The notes: generated by a model not told the origin, from the letters alone. A stretch of DNA of 64,000 nucleotides from Pedobacter sp. SL55 (GCF_026625705.1 NZ_CP113059.1:1488001-1552000); one strand, 5' to 3'; counted from the stretch's first letter, positions 1 to 9,807 are shown. Numbers and translations: made by a program.

Positions 1-374
1 AAGAACTGATAGTTTCTGGGGGTACGGTGCACGTGCGTATGAAAAAACTGGCAGACATGGGGATCATTAGAGGCTCGCATTTAATTATCGATCCAAGAAA
101 AGCAGGATATGATATTACAGCATTTTTAGGGATTTATTTAGAGAAAGGTTCTTTATATAAAGATGCGGTAGATCAACTTAGTAAAATTAAAGAAGTGGTA
201 GAGTTACATTATACTACTGGTGCCTATAGTATGTTTGCTAAAATTACTTGTAGAGATACCGATCATTTGCGCCACGTGTTAAATGAGGAAATTCAAGCTG
301 TAAAAGGTATCCAACGTACAGAGACTTTAATCTCTTTAGAAGAAAGTATTAAAAGGCAAATAGAACTGATGTAA
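1..374 (+). CDS. Lrp/AsnC-family transcriptional regulator (5' part missing)
   Basis: The reading frame is open from the first bases of the window, so the N-terminus lies upstream. What remains is the end of the recognition helix (around TVHVRMKKL), the linker, and the whole ligand-binding RAM/AsnC domain with its 'VVELHYTTGAYSMFAKI' beta strand. Family members are small dimeric or octameric regulators that respond to amino acids or related metabolites. No effector can be named. The gene ends 89 bp before the exopolysaccharide cluster and shares its strand, but nothing shows that it regulates it. Confidence 0.9.
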   Translation, partial: ELIVSGGTVHVRMKKLADMGIIRGSHLIIDPRKAGYDITAFLGIYLEKGSLYKDAVDQLSKIKEVVELHYTTGAYSMFAKITCRDTDHLRHVLNEEIQAVKGIQRTETLISLEESIKRQIELM

Positions 375-463
375 ATCATTTATAGCACAAAAAGGAGTAA
401 AATTCATTTTTTATTAATAGCTTAGTTTGTTATTAGTTTTTTTGATGAAGTTTTACCCAAAAT

Positions 464-859
464 ATGCCGTCTCCAATTTTTAGAACAAGTAGAGATAAGA
501 AGTTGATTTTGCTGGTTGATGACGAGATTACAGTGCTCAAGCTTTTAGAGTTTATCTTAAAAAAAGATTACAACTTAGTGATTCATAGTAATGGTCTAGA
601 GGCCATCAGTTGGATGGATGAGGGGCACATGCCAGATTTGATTATTTCTGATTTAGAAATGCCTTATGTAGATGGGCTTGATTTTGTAAGAAGCCTAAAA
701 ACCAGCGGTTACTATCGTGATATTCCAATCATTCTGTTGTCGGCGGCATATTCACTAGATGATTTGGTGCAAAAACTTCCTTATAACTTTGATTTGTTAG
801 TGCCCAAGCCTTTTAACCCCAGTAAGTTAAAAGATACGATCAAAAAACTGTTAAGCTAA
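464..859 (+). CDS. Stand-alone receiver-domain response regulator
   Basis: This 131-residue protein is a CheY-like receiver with no output domain. The acidic pocket (D19, D20), the phospho-acceptor D63 (ISDLEMP), the switch S93 and the lysine K115 (VPKPF) are all present, so it should be phosphorylatable. It ends 2 bp before the sugar transferase, whose N-terminus looks like a degenerate receiver. An inference from this is that phosphorylation signals into exopolysaccharide synthesis by protein contact. No partner kinase gene is adjacent. Confidence 0.92.
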   Translation: MPSPIFRTSRDKKLILLVDDEITVLKLLEFILKKDYNLVIHSNGLEAISWMDEGHMPDLIISDLEMPYVDGLDFVRSLKTSGYYRDIPIILLSAAYSLDDLVQKLPYNFDLLVPKPFNPSKLKDTIKKLLS

Positions 860-861
860 GA

Positions 862-1942
862 ATGAACGTGCAAGAAAATACCTCATTTGGAATACCACAA
901 TCTAGGGTTAATGTTATTTATTATGCCAATCAGTACGATGCCGATATCATTGCCGAGTTTAGTGGGGGAGGAAGTCTAAAAAAAGCCAGCAGTTTTGCCA
1001 ATCTCTATGAAATAGTAAGTAAACTATCTGTTTACGAATTAGATGTGAGCATTTTGTTAGAGGTGCAGCCAAGCGCTGTAAGCGAGGCATTTGGTTTGGT
1101 AGAAACCTTGAAGAAAAATTGGTTGAGTAGAAACTTGGTTGTTGTTTTTTTACTTACCGAGAAAGACCCATCTGTTACCGAAACAGCTTTTGCTGCTAGA
1201 GTGGCAGATTGCTATTCTCCAACTATTTCATTTGCCGATGTAAAGCTGCGACTTCAGTTTTTATCAGCCTATAAAATACTCAATGAGCAATTAAAAAACT
1301 TGCCAGAAGCGCCATTACAGCAATATAAAGTGCCTTTTTTAAAGCGTTTGCTAGATTTGGCTATCTCTTTAACAGCACTCTTTTTTTTAAGTCCGGTACT
1401 GCTTGTTATTGCTATACTTATTAAATTAGATTCTAAGGGACCGGTTTTTTATACCAGCAAAAGGGTAGGTACTGGTTACAAGATCTTCGATTTTTATAAA
1501 TTTAGATCGATGCGGGTTAATGCCGATAAAGAGGTAGAGAAATTGAAAGCCACTACAGCCAACCAATATGGCGATTCTGCTTTCTTTAAGATGAAGGATG
1601 ACCCCAGAGTTACTAAGTTGGGAAATTTTTTTAAGAAATTCAAGTATCGATGAACTTCCTCAACTATTTAATGTAATTAAAGGAGATATGTCTATTGTTG
1701 GAAACAGACCTTTGCCGCTTTACGAAGCAGAGCAGCTTACTACCAACGAATGGTCTATGAGATTTTTAGGCCCAGCAGGCATTACTGGTCTTTGGCAAAT
1801 TATTAAAAGAGGCAAAAGTGATATGTCTGACCGTGAGCGTAAAAAACTGGATAACTTTTACAATAAAAAATTCTCAGTTTGGTTAGATTTGAAAATTATT
1901 TTAATGACCATACCTGTGCTTCTACAAAAAGAGAAAGTGTAA
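862..1942 (+). CDS. Initiating sugar (phosphoglycosyl) transferase with receiver-like N-terminus; one-base frameshift
   Basis: This is a membrane enzyme of the bacterial sugar transferase family (PF02397; WcaJ/WbaP/PglC type), which loads the first sugar phosphate onto undecaprenyl phosphate. Residues 1-150 alternate strands and helices like a receiver but lack the Asp pocket. A hydrophobic segment follows at about 158-187, then the catalytic domain (KFRSM, DPRVTKLG, DELPQL, SIVGNRP). The frame breaks in a T7 run at 1626-1632. Removing one T joins the two parts as GNFLRNSSIDELPQL and gives about 359 residues. The break is more likely a sequence error than a real pseudogene, because both halves are well conserved. 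Confidence 0.88.
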
Positions 1943-2029
1943 TAACATAAATCTATGAAACTATCATTACCACAGCTTTGGCAAGAAAATTTGATGGCTT
2001 CATCTCGATTGAAAACGAATGATATCCAG

Positions 2030-2709
2030 ATGAAAAAAAAGGCCTTTTTGTCTTATTACTTCTATTAGTGGTTGGTGTGCGGGTGCATGCACAAAATGAT
2101 ATTGCAAGTCAAATTAATCCGCCTTTGCTGCAAAAATATATTGATTTGGCTAAAGAATATTATCCCAAAAGAAAAATGTATAAGGCCAGCGAGCTAAGCG
2201 CTAAAGCTAAAATGGGTGCAGCTAAGGCTGGATATTTAGAATCGCTTAATGTTTCTTATTTCTACAGGCCAGATAATGCTGCTATTGTAGATGCTAGCAA
2301 TCCGTACTCTATTAATGGTTTCCAATTTGGTGTTTATCTAAATCTAGGCTTGTTTTTTCGCACACCTTCGTTAGTTAAACAGGCAAAAGAAGAATACAAT
2401 TCGGCGTCTTTTTTAACGAAAGAATATGATATTTTACTAGAAACTGATGTAAAACAAAAGTATTTTGAATATTTGCAATGGTTTATAGATCTAAAAGTTA
2501 AAAACCAGGCTTATATAGATAATAAAACCGCTAGCGATGGGCTTAGGTACAAATATGAGAAAGCCGAAGTTTCTTTAGATGTATATACTAAGGCTAAGGC
2601 GCTTACTTCTACTGCAAACTCAGAAAAATTATTGGCCGAGCTGAATATGCTAAAGGCTAAAAGCTCTTTAGAGGCACTTATTGGAAAAACGTTGGAAGAG
2701 GTGAAATAA
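2030..2709 (+). CDS. Half-length TolC-like outer membrane protein; frameshift at signal peptide
   Basis: The mature part (from about 2098) is helical, with an N-terminal 'INPPLLQKYIDLAKEYYP' and a C-terminal 'LEALIGKTLEEVK' as in outer-membrane efflux (OEP, PF02321) proteins. It has about 205 residues, one OEP repeat instead of the usual two. Adding one A to the A8 run at 2033-2040 joins an ATG at 2030 to a good signal peptide (KKKGLFVLLLLLVVG, cleavage after HAQ) and gives about 226 residues. An in-frame ATG at 1955 is an alternative start. It sits between the sugar transferase and the Wzz gene, and no Wza-type export lipoprotein is nearby. A role as the polysaccharide export channel is inferred. 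Confidence 0.75.
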
Positions 2710-2715
2710 AAGGGT

Positions 2716-4875
2716 ATGAATATAAAGGAGTTTTTAAGGCTTATCATTAAATACAAATGGCTCATTATTGTAATTCCTGCAATAACGCTTTTTGTTACTT
2801 TTTTGTTCGTTAAAAATCTTCCTAAGCAGTATAAATCGCAGGCAAAATTGTCTACAGGTTTGCTAGATCCTTCTAGGCAGGTAGCTCCAGACATACCTTC
2901 TTACTCTGGGCCAGATATTTTGATTAAGCTCAATCAGCAGTTTACCAATATCATGGATATCATGACCATGCCCAAAAACATGAGCATTCTTTCTTACAGG
3001 TTGATATTACATGATTTAAAAGAGCCTGCAAAATCTTTTCAAAGACAAAGTGATGATTTGATAGCCCTAACTGCCGAGCAACGACAAGCTGCCATTAGGG
3101 GTTTTGAAGAACGCATTGCTAAGAAACAAGTGCTAACTCCGTTTGATAATTATGATGATGTAAAAAGTACTATAATCTGGTAAAATCTATGGGTTATGAT
3201 GCAGCTACCATCAGTAAGAGAATAGCCATTAGCCATGAGGATAATAGTGATTTTATCACGGTAGAATTTACCTCCGACAATACTTTCATGTCTGTATTTG
3301 TGGTAAACACCCTTTCCAAAGACTTTATCAATAACTACAGTTTCGATCTTATTAGTAACAAAAACCAGTCTATCTTGGTGTTAGATTCGATCTTGCAGAA
3401 GAAAGAGGCGGTAATGAACGATAAAAACCAGCAGCTTAAGGAGTATAAGATAAAAAATGAAAGTACTTAATTTAGATAAGCAATCTCAAATTGTTTACCA
3501 GCAAATTATAGATTACGAAAATAAAAAGTCTCAAGCTTTAATAGATCTGCAATCTTTACAATCGGCCTTAAATAACGTAAATAATAAGTTAAGTAACCCA
3601 GCTTTAGATAAATATTTAGGAGCCGAGACTGCTGCAGACAACCAAGCGGTAATAGCGCTTAGAAGTAAAGTACAGGCGGCTAACGAAGATTACATAGATG
3701 GAGGTTTTAAACCTACGGCCAAGAAAAAAGTAGACTCGTTACAACAACTACTTACTTCGCAATTGTTACGTGCCAACGACCAGTACGTTGCCGACCCCAT
3801 TGTGGCCAAGCAAACGTTGGTTCAAAACCGAATATCGATAGGTATAGAGCTAGAGAAAACCAGAGGAAGCATACAAGATATAGACAGAGAGCTGGCAAAA
3901 CTGAATGCAAAGTTTTCGGGCATGGTGCCATTTGATGCTGGTGTGCAAAAATTTGAACGCGACGCTGATGTGGCCACCAAAGAATATTTGGACTTATTAA
4001 ATCGTTACAACCAAACCAACCTTGATAAGAATATTGGTTTGCGTTTACATTTAGAGCAAGAAGGAGTGCCTACTGCAGCCGAGCCGTCTAAAAAGCTCAT
4101 TTTTATGGCCTTGAGTGCCATTGCTAGTTTTGCCATTTGTTTTTGTGTGCTTTTTATAATCCACGTGTTAGATCATTCTATCAATAATAAGAAGCAGCTA
4201 GCTATAGCTACCAAGGGGAAAGTAATTGGAGAACTTAATTATATTAAACCCTGGCATAGAGATATTGACGAGATTTGGAAAAATGCCGAGCATAACCCTG
4301 AGATGCTTACCTATAAGAACTTACTTCGTGAAGTGCGTTTCGAAATCAGCAAATCATTGGCCGTGGGTAACCAGAAAGTATTGGGGCTAACTAGGCTGCA
4401 TCCAGAAAAGTTCACTATATTTTCTGCCGTAAGCTTGGCGTACAGTTTTGCGAGGTTAGATAAGCAAATTTTGCTAATTGGAAATTCGGAAATTGCTGAA
4501 GAAATCAAAAAGTGGAATATACCCACTAACCAATCTCTGAAAACCGTACTTGACACTTTAACGCTACAGAAAAATAACCTCATTACCTTTTTAAATAAAG
4601 ATTTAGAAGGAGTTTCTCTATTAGAAAACAAGGATAACGCAGGAATTACCCAAATTTTCAACAGCCTAAAGAACGAATTTGACTTAATTATTGTGTATTT
4701 AGATGCCGTAAACGGCGTGTCTGATGTAAAAGAATGGATTTTGTTTACGGAGAAGTATTTGGCTACTTTTATGGCAGGCAATGCTTTAGGCGATAAGGAC
4801 AAAGAAGCAATTAGAGCATTAAACAGCGATCATAAATTTATGGGCTGGCTAATCAACGGCGTTAAGCGCAAATAG
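2716..4875 (+). CDS. Wzz/GumC-type chain-length protein with degenerate tyrosine-kinase domain; two frameshifts
   Basis: The N-terminal Wzz domain has its first membrane helix at about residues 12-34. A long coiled region follows, then the second helix (FMALSAIASFAICFCVLFIIH), then a C-terminal domain shaped like a bacterial tyrosine kinase. The Walker A loop is lost: HPEKFT stands where PGEGKT is expected. Walker A' reads LLIGN instead of LLIDAD, and no C-terminal tyrosine cluster exists. The domain therefore should not bind or hydrolyse ATP normally. The frame breaks in an A5 run near 3163-3167 (one A missing) and in an A6 run near 3453 (one A extra). Repair gives about 719 residues. Neighbours make it the polymer length and export regulator. 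Confidence 0.85.
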
Positions 4876-4882
4876 ATAGCTT

Positions 4883-6337
4883 ATGTTTAAGAATCTGCAG
4901 CTAAATATTGCCGATCATAAGAAAGCATTGCTGTTTTTTTTAATAGCCTTAAGCCTTTCGGTTTTGGTAGCGGGCTCTACAATTAAGTATGGTTTTTTGG
5001 GGCCAATGTTGGTTTTGGCTGCTGCGGGTGGCGGTGCATTTGTAATTGCTGCTTTTAACAATCCTCGTGTTGCGTTTATCGTGTATTTTGCCTATTGCTT
5101 TTTGCTAGGTTTTGTAGTTAAAACTTTCTTAAATATTCCGGTTGGTTTAGCTATGGATGCCATTTTGCTGCTCACTTGGGCCAGTATTTTGGTAAATATG
5201 AACAAGTTTAACTGGAAAGCCCTAAAGAATGAGCACGTAATGCTATCGCTAATTTGGTTTGGTATTAGCGTTTTGCAGGTGTTAAACCCCTACGGAGGCA
5301 GCTTTACAGGTTGGTTCAACGAACTACGTTTTACGGCATTAAGCTGGTTGCTCATTGCACCAATTGTATTTTTGCTTTTTAATAGAATGGAAGATGTAAA
5401 TCGGTTTATTGGTTTTATCTTCTTTTTCTCGTGTATTGCGGTGTTGTATGGCGTAAAGCAATTATATGTGGGGTTGTCTGGTGGCGAGCAGGCTTGGCTA
5501 GATACTGGAGCTAAGGTTACACACATCTTAGACGGAAAATTAAGGGTGTTCTCTATCTATTCAGATGCTGGCCAATTTGGTGCTTCGCAAGCAATTATGG
5601 CCGTTATGGCAATGGTTTTAGCTATGGGGCCATTCTCTTTCGCAAAGCGGATTGTTTTTGGAGTAATTGCACTAATTACCTTATACGGAATGGGTATTTC
5701 GGGTACACGAGGTGCATTATTCGCCTTAGTTGCGGGCTTAGGCTATGCCCTTTTTTTAAGCAAAAATTTCAAGGTTTTAATTATTGGTGGTGCCTTTGCC
5801 TTGGGAGGTTTAGGTATGTTGAAATACACTAAAGTAGGAGATGAAATTTTCCAGATCAGACGTTTACGTAGCGCCTTAGATCCTAAAGATGCCTCATTTA
5901 ACGTAAGAATTGTAAATCAAGAAAAGTTAGCTTATTTGTTGAAAGATCATCCCTTTGGTGCAGGCTTAGGAATGAGCGGCATGAACGGAACTACTTACAA
6001 CGCCGATAAGCCGATCGCTAACATCCAGCCTGATAGTTATTGGGTAAAAGTATGGGTAATGTACGGCATAGTGGGCTTGCTCATTTGGTTTGCCATTAAC
6101 TGTTACATTATTGGCAAGTGTAGCGGTATTGTTTGGCAACTGAAAGATCCCAAACTGAAGACGAAAATGATTGCACTTACCTCGGGCACGGTGGGTTGCT
6201 TTATTTGTAGCTATGGTAACGAAGTAATGAATGCGATACCCTCTTCCGTAATTATGTTTATGTCTTGGTCATTTGTTTTTATTGCGCCGTGGTTAGATAC
6301 ACCTAGAAAATTAGAAGCCGATGGAAGTGATTTATAG
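4883..6337 (+). CDS. O-antigen polymerase/ligase-like membrane protein (Wzy/WaaL family)
   Basis: This 484-residue protein has ten or more predicted membrane helices and a large periplasmic loop late in the chain (about residues 325-385), containing FNVRIVNQEKL and the glycine-rich HPFGAGLGMSG. That is the layout of the Wzy_C/O-antigen ligase family (PF04932). It begins 7 bp after the Wzz-like gene. The likely role is polymerising lipid-linked repeat units at the periplasmic face. Ligase versus polymerase cannot be told from sequence, but position beside the Wzz gene and upstream of Wzx favours polymerase. Confidence 0.82.
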   Translation: MFKNLQLNIADHKKALLFFLIALSLSVLVAGSTIKYGFLGPMLVLAAAGGGAFVIAAFNNPRVAFIVYFAYCFLLGFVVKTFLNIPVGLAMDAILLLTWASILVNMNKFNWKALKNEHVMLSLIWFGISVLQVLNPYGGSFTGWFNELRFTALSWLLIAPIVFLLFNRMEDVNRFIGFIFFFSCIAVLYGVKQLYVGLSGGEQAWLDTGAKVTHILDGKLRVFSIYSDAGQFGASQAIMAVMAMVLAMGPFSFAKRIVFGVIALITLYGMGISGTRGALFALVAGLGYALFLSKNFKVLIIGGAFALGGLGMLKYTKVGDEIFQIRRLRSALDPKDASFNVRIVNQEKLAYLLKDHPFGAGLGMSGMNGTTYNADKPIANIQPDSYWVKVWVMYGIVGLLIWFAINCYIIGKCSGIVWQLKDPKLKTKMIALTSGTVGCFICSYGNEVMNAIPSSVIMFMSWSFVFIAPWLDTPRKLEADGSDL

Positions 6338-7622
6338 TATGATTGATATGTTGTTTTGGGTTTTGGGTGTTTACCTAATGCTCAATGTTGCTTACTTAGC
6401 TTTTTTCGGTTTAGTGGGTTTACTGCCATTGCGTAAATCAAAAAAGGAAGCAAATCGTTACAGAAAGATAGCTGTATTGTTTCCAACCTATCAAGAAAAT
6501 GTAGTAATTATAGATAGTGTAAAAGCAGCATTAAAACATCAATACCACGGCACTTTCGAAATCGTTGTAATTGCCGATGGCTTACAACCAGGAACTTTGG
6601 TAACGTTAAAAGAACTTGGGGCAAAGGTAATTGAAGTGTACTTTGAGAAAAGCACCAAAGGGAAGGCGATGCAATTTGCCATGAATAAACTGGATGGAGA
6701 AGGCTTTGAAATTGCGGTAGTGCTAGATGTAGATAATATCATGAGTGATGATTGTTTAACTTATCTTAATGCTTCTTTTGATGAAGGAAAAAGGGTTGTA
6801 CAAGCCCATCGAGTGGCAAAAAATATGGATAGCTCGTTTGCTTTCTTGGATGCCTGTAATGAAGAAGTGAACAATCATTTGTTCCGTAAAAGTCATGCGG
6901 TGTTGGGTTTGTCGCCAGCGTTAATTGGCTCGGGCATGGCTTTTGAGTTTGCCTATTTTCGTAATTTGCTTAACAACATAGGCGAAACCGTAGGTGAAGA
7001 CAAGCAGCTCGATTTCATGATTGCGAAGGATAAAGTAAGCATAGCCTACTTAGATGATGTTTATGTATATGACGAAAAAATCGAAAACGCCAAAGTTTTT
7101 ACCAAGCAAAGAACAAGATGGATTGCATCGCAAGTAGAATTTTTAAAGAAATATGCTTTCGAAGGATTTGTGCAGTTATTTAAAGGTAATGTAGAATTTT
7201 TTAACAAAACTTTGCAGACGTTTCTAGTACCAAGAATGCTATTGCTTGCTTTGCTGTTTTTATTAGCTGTTCAGTCGTTTCTTAATCCCTTTGGGCCAAC
7301 AAAAGAGTTTTGGATGAGTTTATTCATCAGCCTTTGTTTAACCTTAGTTATTGCTATACCTAGGAGGTTTTACGCCGATAAAAGATTGTATGTGGCCTTG
7401 TTTCAAATACCGAGGGCAATGTTGGGTATGGTAATCGCATTGGCGAGTATTGGCAAAGCGAAAAAATCTTTCATGGCCACGCCTCATAGTAGTAAACCTT
7501 TAGAAAAAGAAAAATATTTAATTATGCCCTTAGAAATGCTTATCATTCCTGCAATTATTTTCGGTATCCTTGGTTTTGTAAGGGGTGTAAGTGCGTATAA
7601 ACGGGTTCAAGATAAATCGTAA
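6321..7622 (+). CDS. Membrane-bound processive-type family 2 glycosyltransferase
   Basis: This 433-residue protein has one N-terminal membrane helix, a GT-A catalytic domain and three or four C-terminal helices. The motifs are DVDN (DxD, sugar-nucleotide and metal binding), GEDKQLD (catalytic base region) and KQRTRW (QxxRW), the set seen in cellulose/hyaluronan synthase-like GT2 enzymes. The start overlaps the previous gene by 17 bp, and an ATG at 6339 just after that gene's stop is an alternative. It is likely to build or extend a beta-linked backbone from the cytoplasmic side. The sugar is unknown. Confidence 0.88.
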   Translation: MEVIYSMIDMLFWVLGVYLMLNVAYLAFFGLVGLLPLRKSKKEANRYRKIAVLFPTYQENVVIIDSVKAALKHQYHGTFEIVVIADGLQPGTLVTLKELGAKVIEVYFEKSTKGKAMQFAMNKLDGEGFEIAVVLDVDNIMSDDCLTYLNASFDEGKRVVQAHRVAKNMDSSFAFLDACNEEVNNHLFRKSHAVLGLSPALIGSGMAFEFAYFRNLLNNIGETVGEDKQLDFMIAKDKVSIAYLDDVYVYDEKIENAKVFTKQRTRWIASQVEFLKKYAFEGFVQLFKGNVEFFNKTLQTFLVPRMLLLALLFLLAVQSFLNPFGPTKEFWMSLFISLCLTLVIAIPRRFYADKRLYVALFQIPRAMLGMVIALASIGKAKKSFMATPHSSKPLEKEKYLIMPLEMLIIPAIIFGILGFVRGVSAYKRVQDKS

Positions 7623-7625
7623 AAC

Positions 7626-8819
7626 ATGGCTATTATCGAAAACAGAGCTATCATTGTAGTTGGTCAACAGCCTTGGGATACTCCAATTGGAAGTAACTGT
7701 AAAGATATTGCTCTAGAGTTTAGTAAGCTTAATCGGGTGCTGTATATCAATGCTCCGCTAGATCGTAGAACTAAATTTCAACAAGCAGCTACTGAAGGCG
7801 TACAAAAGCGAATGCGTGTAATTAAGGGTGAAGAAGACGGTTTAGAAGAAATTAAGCCAAACTTATGGGTCTTTTATCCTGATGTGCTTAATGAGTCCAT
7901 CAATTGGATGCCAACTGCAATCTTTCGTTTCTTTAATAAAATCAATAATAAAAGGTTTGCAAAATCAATCAAAAAAGCCATACAACGTTTAGATTTTAAA
8001 GATTTCATTCTATTTAATGATAGTGATATGTTTAGAAGCTATCATTTAAAAGAACTTCTAAGCCCAACTACCAGCATCTATTATTCTAGAGACAATCTTT
8101 TGGCTACGCCTTATTGGGGCAAACATGGTAAAAGCTTAGAACCAGAGCTAATTAAAAAAAGCGATTTGTGTGTGGCTAATTCGGTGTATTTGGCCAATTA
8201 TTGTAGAAAATACAATCCCAATTCTTTTTATGTGGGGCAAGGTTGCGATTTAACCATCTTTAAAAATGATGATGGTGTGGTGGTTCCCGAAAGTTTAACC
8301 AAAATTCCGAAACCGATTTTAGGTTATGTTGGTGCTTTGCTCTCCATCCGTTTAGATGAGGATATTCTGATCCATTTGGCAGCGCAAAAGCCAAATTGGA
8401 GTATTGTTTTGGTCGGTCCAGAAGATGACGATTTTAAAGCAAGCAAACTTCATCAGTTAAAGAATGTTTATTTCTTGGGCCCTCAGAAGCCCGAAACCTT
8501 GCCAGCTTACATTAAAGGTTTCGATATTTGTTTAAATCCGCAAGCATTAAATCCGTTAACAATTGGTAATTATCCTCGCAAAATAGACGAATATCTGGCA
8601 ATGGGCAAACCAACTTTAGCTACTAAAACCGAAGCTATGAGCGTTTTTGAAAATTATGTGTACATTGCAGAAACTAAAGAAGATTACGTAAGATTGGCAG
8701 AACAAGCTTTAACTGAAAATAACGCAGATTTAGCAAATAAACGTATTGCTTTTGCCCATACACATACTTGGGAAAAGAATGTGGAGGAGATTTATAAAGC
8801 GATTGAAACTGTGAAATGA
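7626..8819 (+). CDS. Glycosyltransferase, GT1/GT4-like
   Basis: This 397-residue cytoplasmic protein has a two-lobed GT-B layout. Its C-terminal half carries GYVGALLS, SIVLVGPEDD, VYFLGPQ and YPRKIDEYLAMGKP, matching the nucleotide-sugar site of group-1 glycosyltransferases. The N-terminal VVGQQPWDTPIGSN resembles TuaH-like proteins. It starts 3 bp after the GT2 gene, so the two are probably co-transcribed. Donor and acceptor cannot be assigned. Confidence 0.86.
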   Translation: MAIIENRAIIVVGQQPWDTPIGSNCKDIALEFSKLNRVLYINAPLDRRTKFQQAATEGVQKRMRVIKGEEDGLEEIKPNLWVFYPDVLNESINWMPTAIFRFFNKINNKRFAKSIKKAIQRLDFKDFILFNDSDMFRSYHLKELLSPTTSIYYSRDNLLATPYWGKHGKSLEPELIKKSDLCVANSVYLANYCRKYNPNSFYVGQGCDLTIFKNDDGVVVPESLTKIPKPILGYVGALLSIRLDEDILIHLAAQKPNWSIVLVGPEDDDFKASKLHQLKNVYFLGPQKPETLPAYIKGFDICLNPQALNPLTIGNYPRKIDEYLAMGKPTLATKTEAMSVFENYVYIAETKEDYVRLAEQALTENNADLANKRIAFAHTHTWEKNVEEIYKAIETVK

Positions 8820-8826
8820 TTCAAAT

Positions 8827-8877
8827 AGCCACAGATACACATATTTATTTGCCTAAATTATCTGTGCATCTGTGGCT
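8827..8877. repeat. 51-bp inverted repeat between glycosyltransferase genes
   Basis: The arms AGCCACAGATACACA (8827-8841) and TGTGCATCTGTGGCT (8863-8877) pair with one mismatch around a 21-nt loop. It fills the gap between two same-strand genes and has no T-run, so it is more likely a dispersed palindromic repeat or an RNA-stability stem than a classical terminator. Confidence 0.7.
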
Positions 8878-8891
8878 GATTTTATAACACC

Positions 8892-9806
8892 ATGAATTTA
8901 ACTTCAATTATTACCGTCAATTTTCATCAGGCAGAGGTTACTATAGATTTTTTAAAATCTGTGGCCAAATCTTATTCGCCAACAGAAGTTGAAATCATTA
9001 TTGTTGATAACGGCGCCGAGAAAAACAGGGAATTGATTTTCCAGCCGTATTTTAGCAATATCAAATACATCCTATCTAAAGAAAATTTAGGTTTTGCAGG
9101 TGGTAATAATTTGGGCATTAAACAAGCCAAAGGCGATTACATCTTTCTTCTTAATAACGATACAGAAATTCCAGCGGGTTGTATAGAAACGATGATTGCA
9201 GAAATGGAAGCAAATCATCAAATTGGGCTTTTATCGCCTCTGCTGTTGTATTTTGATGAAAAAGATGTGGTGCAATATGCGGGTTTTACGCCGATGAATT
9301 ATTTGCTAGCACGTAATGCCTATATAGGCCAGTTCGAAAAAAACACAGGTCAGTTTGATGACCAAACTTACCAAACAGGTTTTTGTCACGGTGCTGCGGT
9401 AATGTGCCGTAAAACGGATTTACAAAAGGCGGGCTTAATGGATGAAAATTATTTCTTGTACTACGAAGAGCTAGATTGGTGCGAAAAGTTTATGCGAATT
9501 GGCAAACAGATTTGGTTTACTGGTAAAACTCATGTTTATCACAAAGAGTCGATTAGCGTGGGTAAGGCCAGTCCTTTGAAAATTTATTTCAACACCCGTA
9601 ACAGAATGTTGTTCATTAGAAAAAATACGGGTTGGTTAAATACCGTTTTGTTTTCGGTTTACTTTACTTTAATTGCTTGCCCAAAGGCGGTGTTAAAGTT
9701 TTTGCTGCAAAGACAACCCGAGCTAGCCAAATACACTTTGAAAGGCTTGTGGTGGAACTTTACCCATGGTAAAAACAGTACATACTTGGGCTACAAGATC
9801 AAGTAG
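8892..9806 (+). CDS. Family 2 glycosyltransferase (rhamnosyltransferase-like)
   Basis: This 304-residue protein has the GT-A opening SIITVNFHQAEVTIDFLKS, the nucleotide pocket IIIVDNGAEKN, ENLGFAGGNN, and the DxD equivalent LLNNDTE. A later GFCHGAAVMCRK and YEELDWCEKF match the acceptor side of the WbbL/rhamnosyltransferase group. It is cytoplasmic with a hydrophobic stretch near residues 245-265 that may dock to the membrane. It is part of the exopolysaccharide assembly line. The sugar is not predictable. Confidence 0.9.
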   Translation: MNLTSIITVNFHQAEVTIDFLKSVAKSYSPTEVEIIIVDNGAEKNRELIFQPYFSNIKYILSKENLGFAGGNNLGIKQAKGDYIFLLNNDTEIPAGCIETMIAEMEANHQIGLLSPLLLYFDEKDVVQYAGFTPMNYLLARNAYIGQFEKNTGQFDDQTYQTGFCHGAAVMCRKTDLQKAGLMDENYFLYYEELDWCEKFMRIGKQIWFTGKTHVYHKESISVGKASPLKIYFNTRNRMLFIRKNTGWLNTVLFSVYFTLIACPKAVLKFLLQRQPELAKYTLKGLWWNFTHGKNSTYLGYKIK

Positions 9807-9807
9807 C

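Noticed and set aside
1598..1653. Possible programmed frameshift in the sugar transferase
   Set aside because: The T7 run is slippery-looking, but the same kind of break occurs in at least ten unrelated genes here, in both directions (+1 and -1), so error is the simpler explanation.
4311..4802. Minus-strand frame inside the Wzz-type gene
   Set aside because: No conserved motif and fully overlapping a gene with family support.
8827..8877. Terminator between the glycosyltransferases
   Set aside because: The loop is long and there is no T-run, so a classical terminator is not supported.
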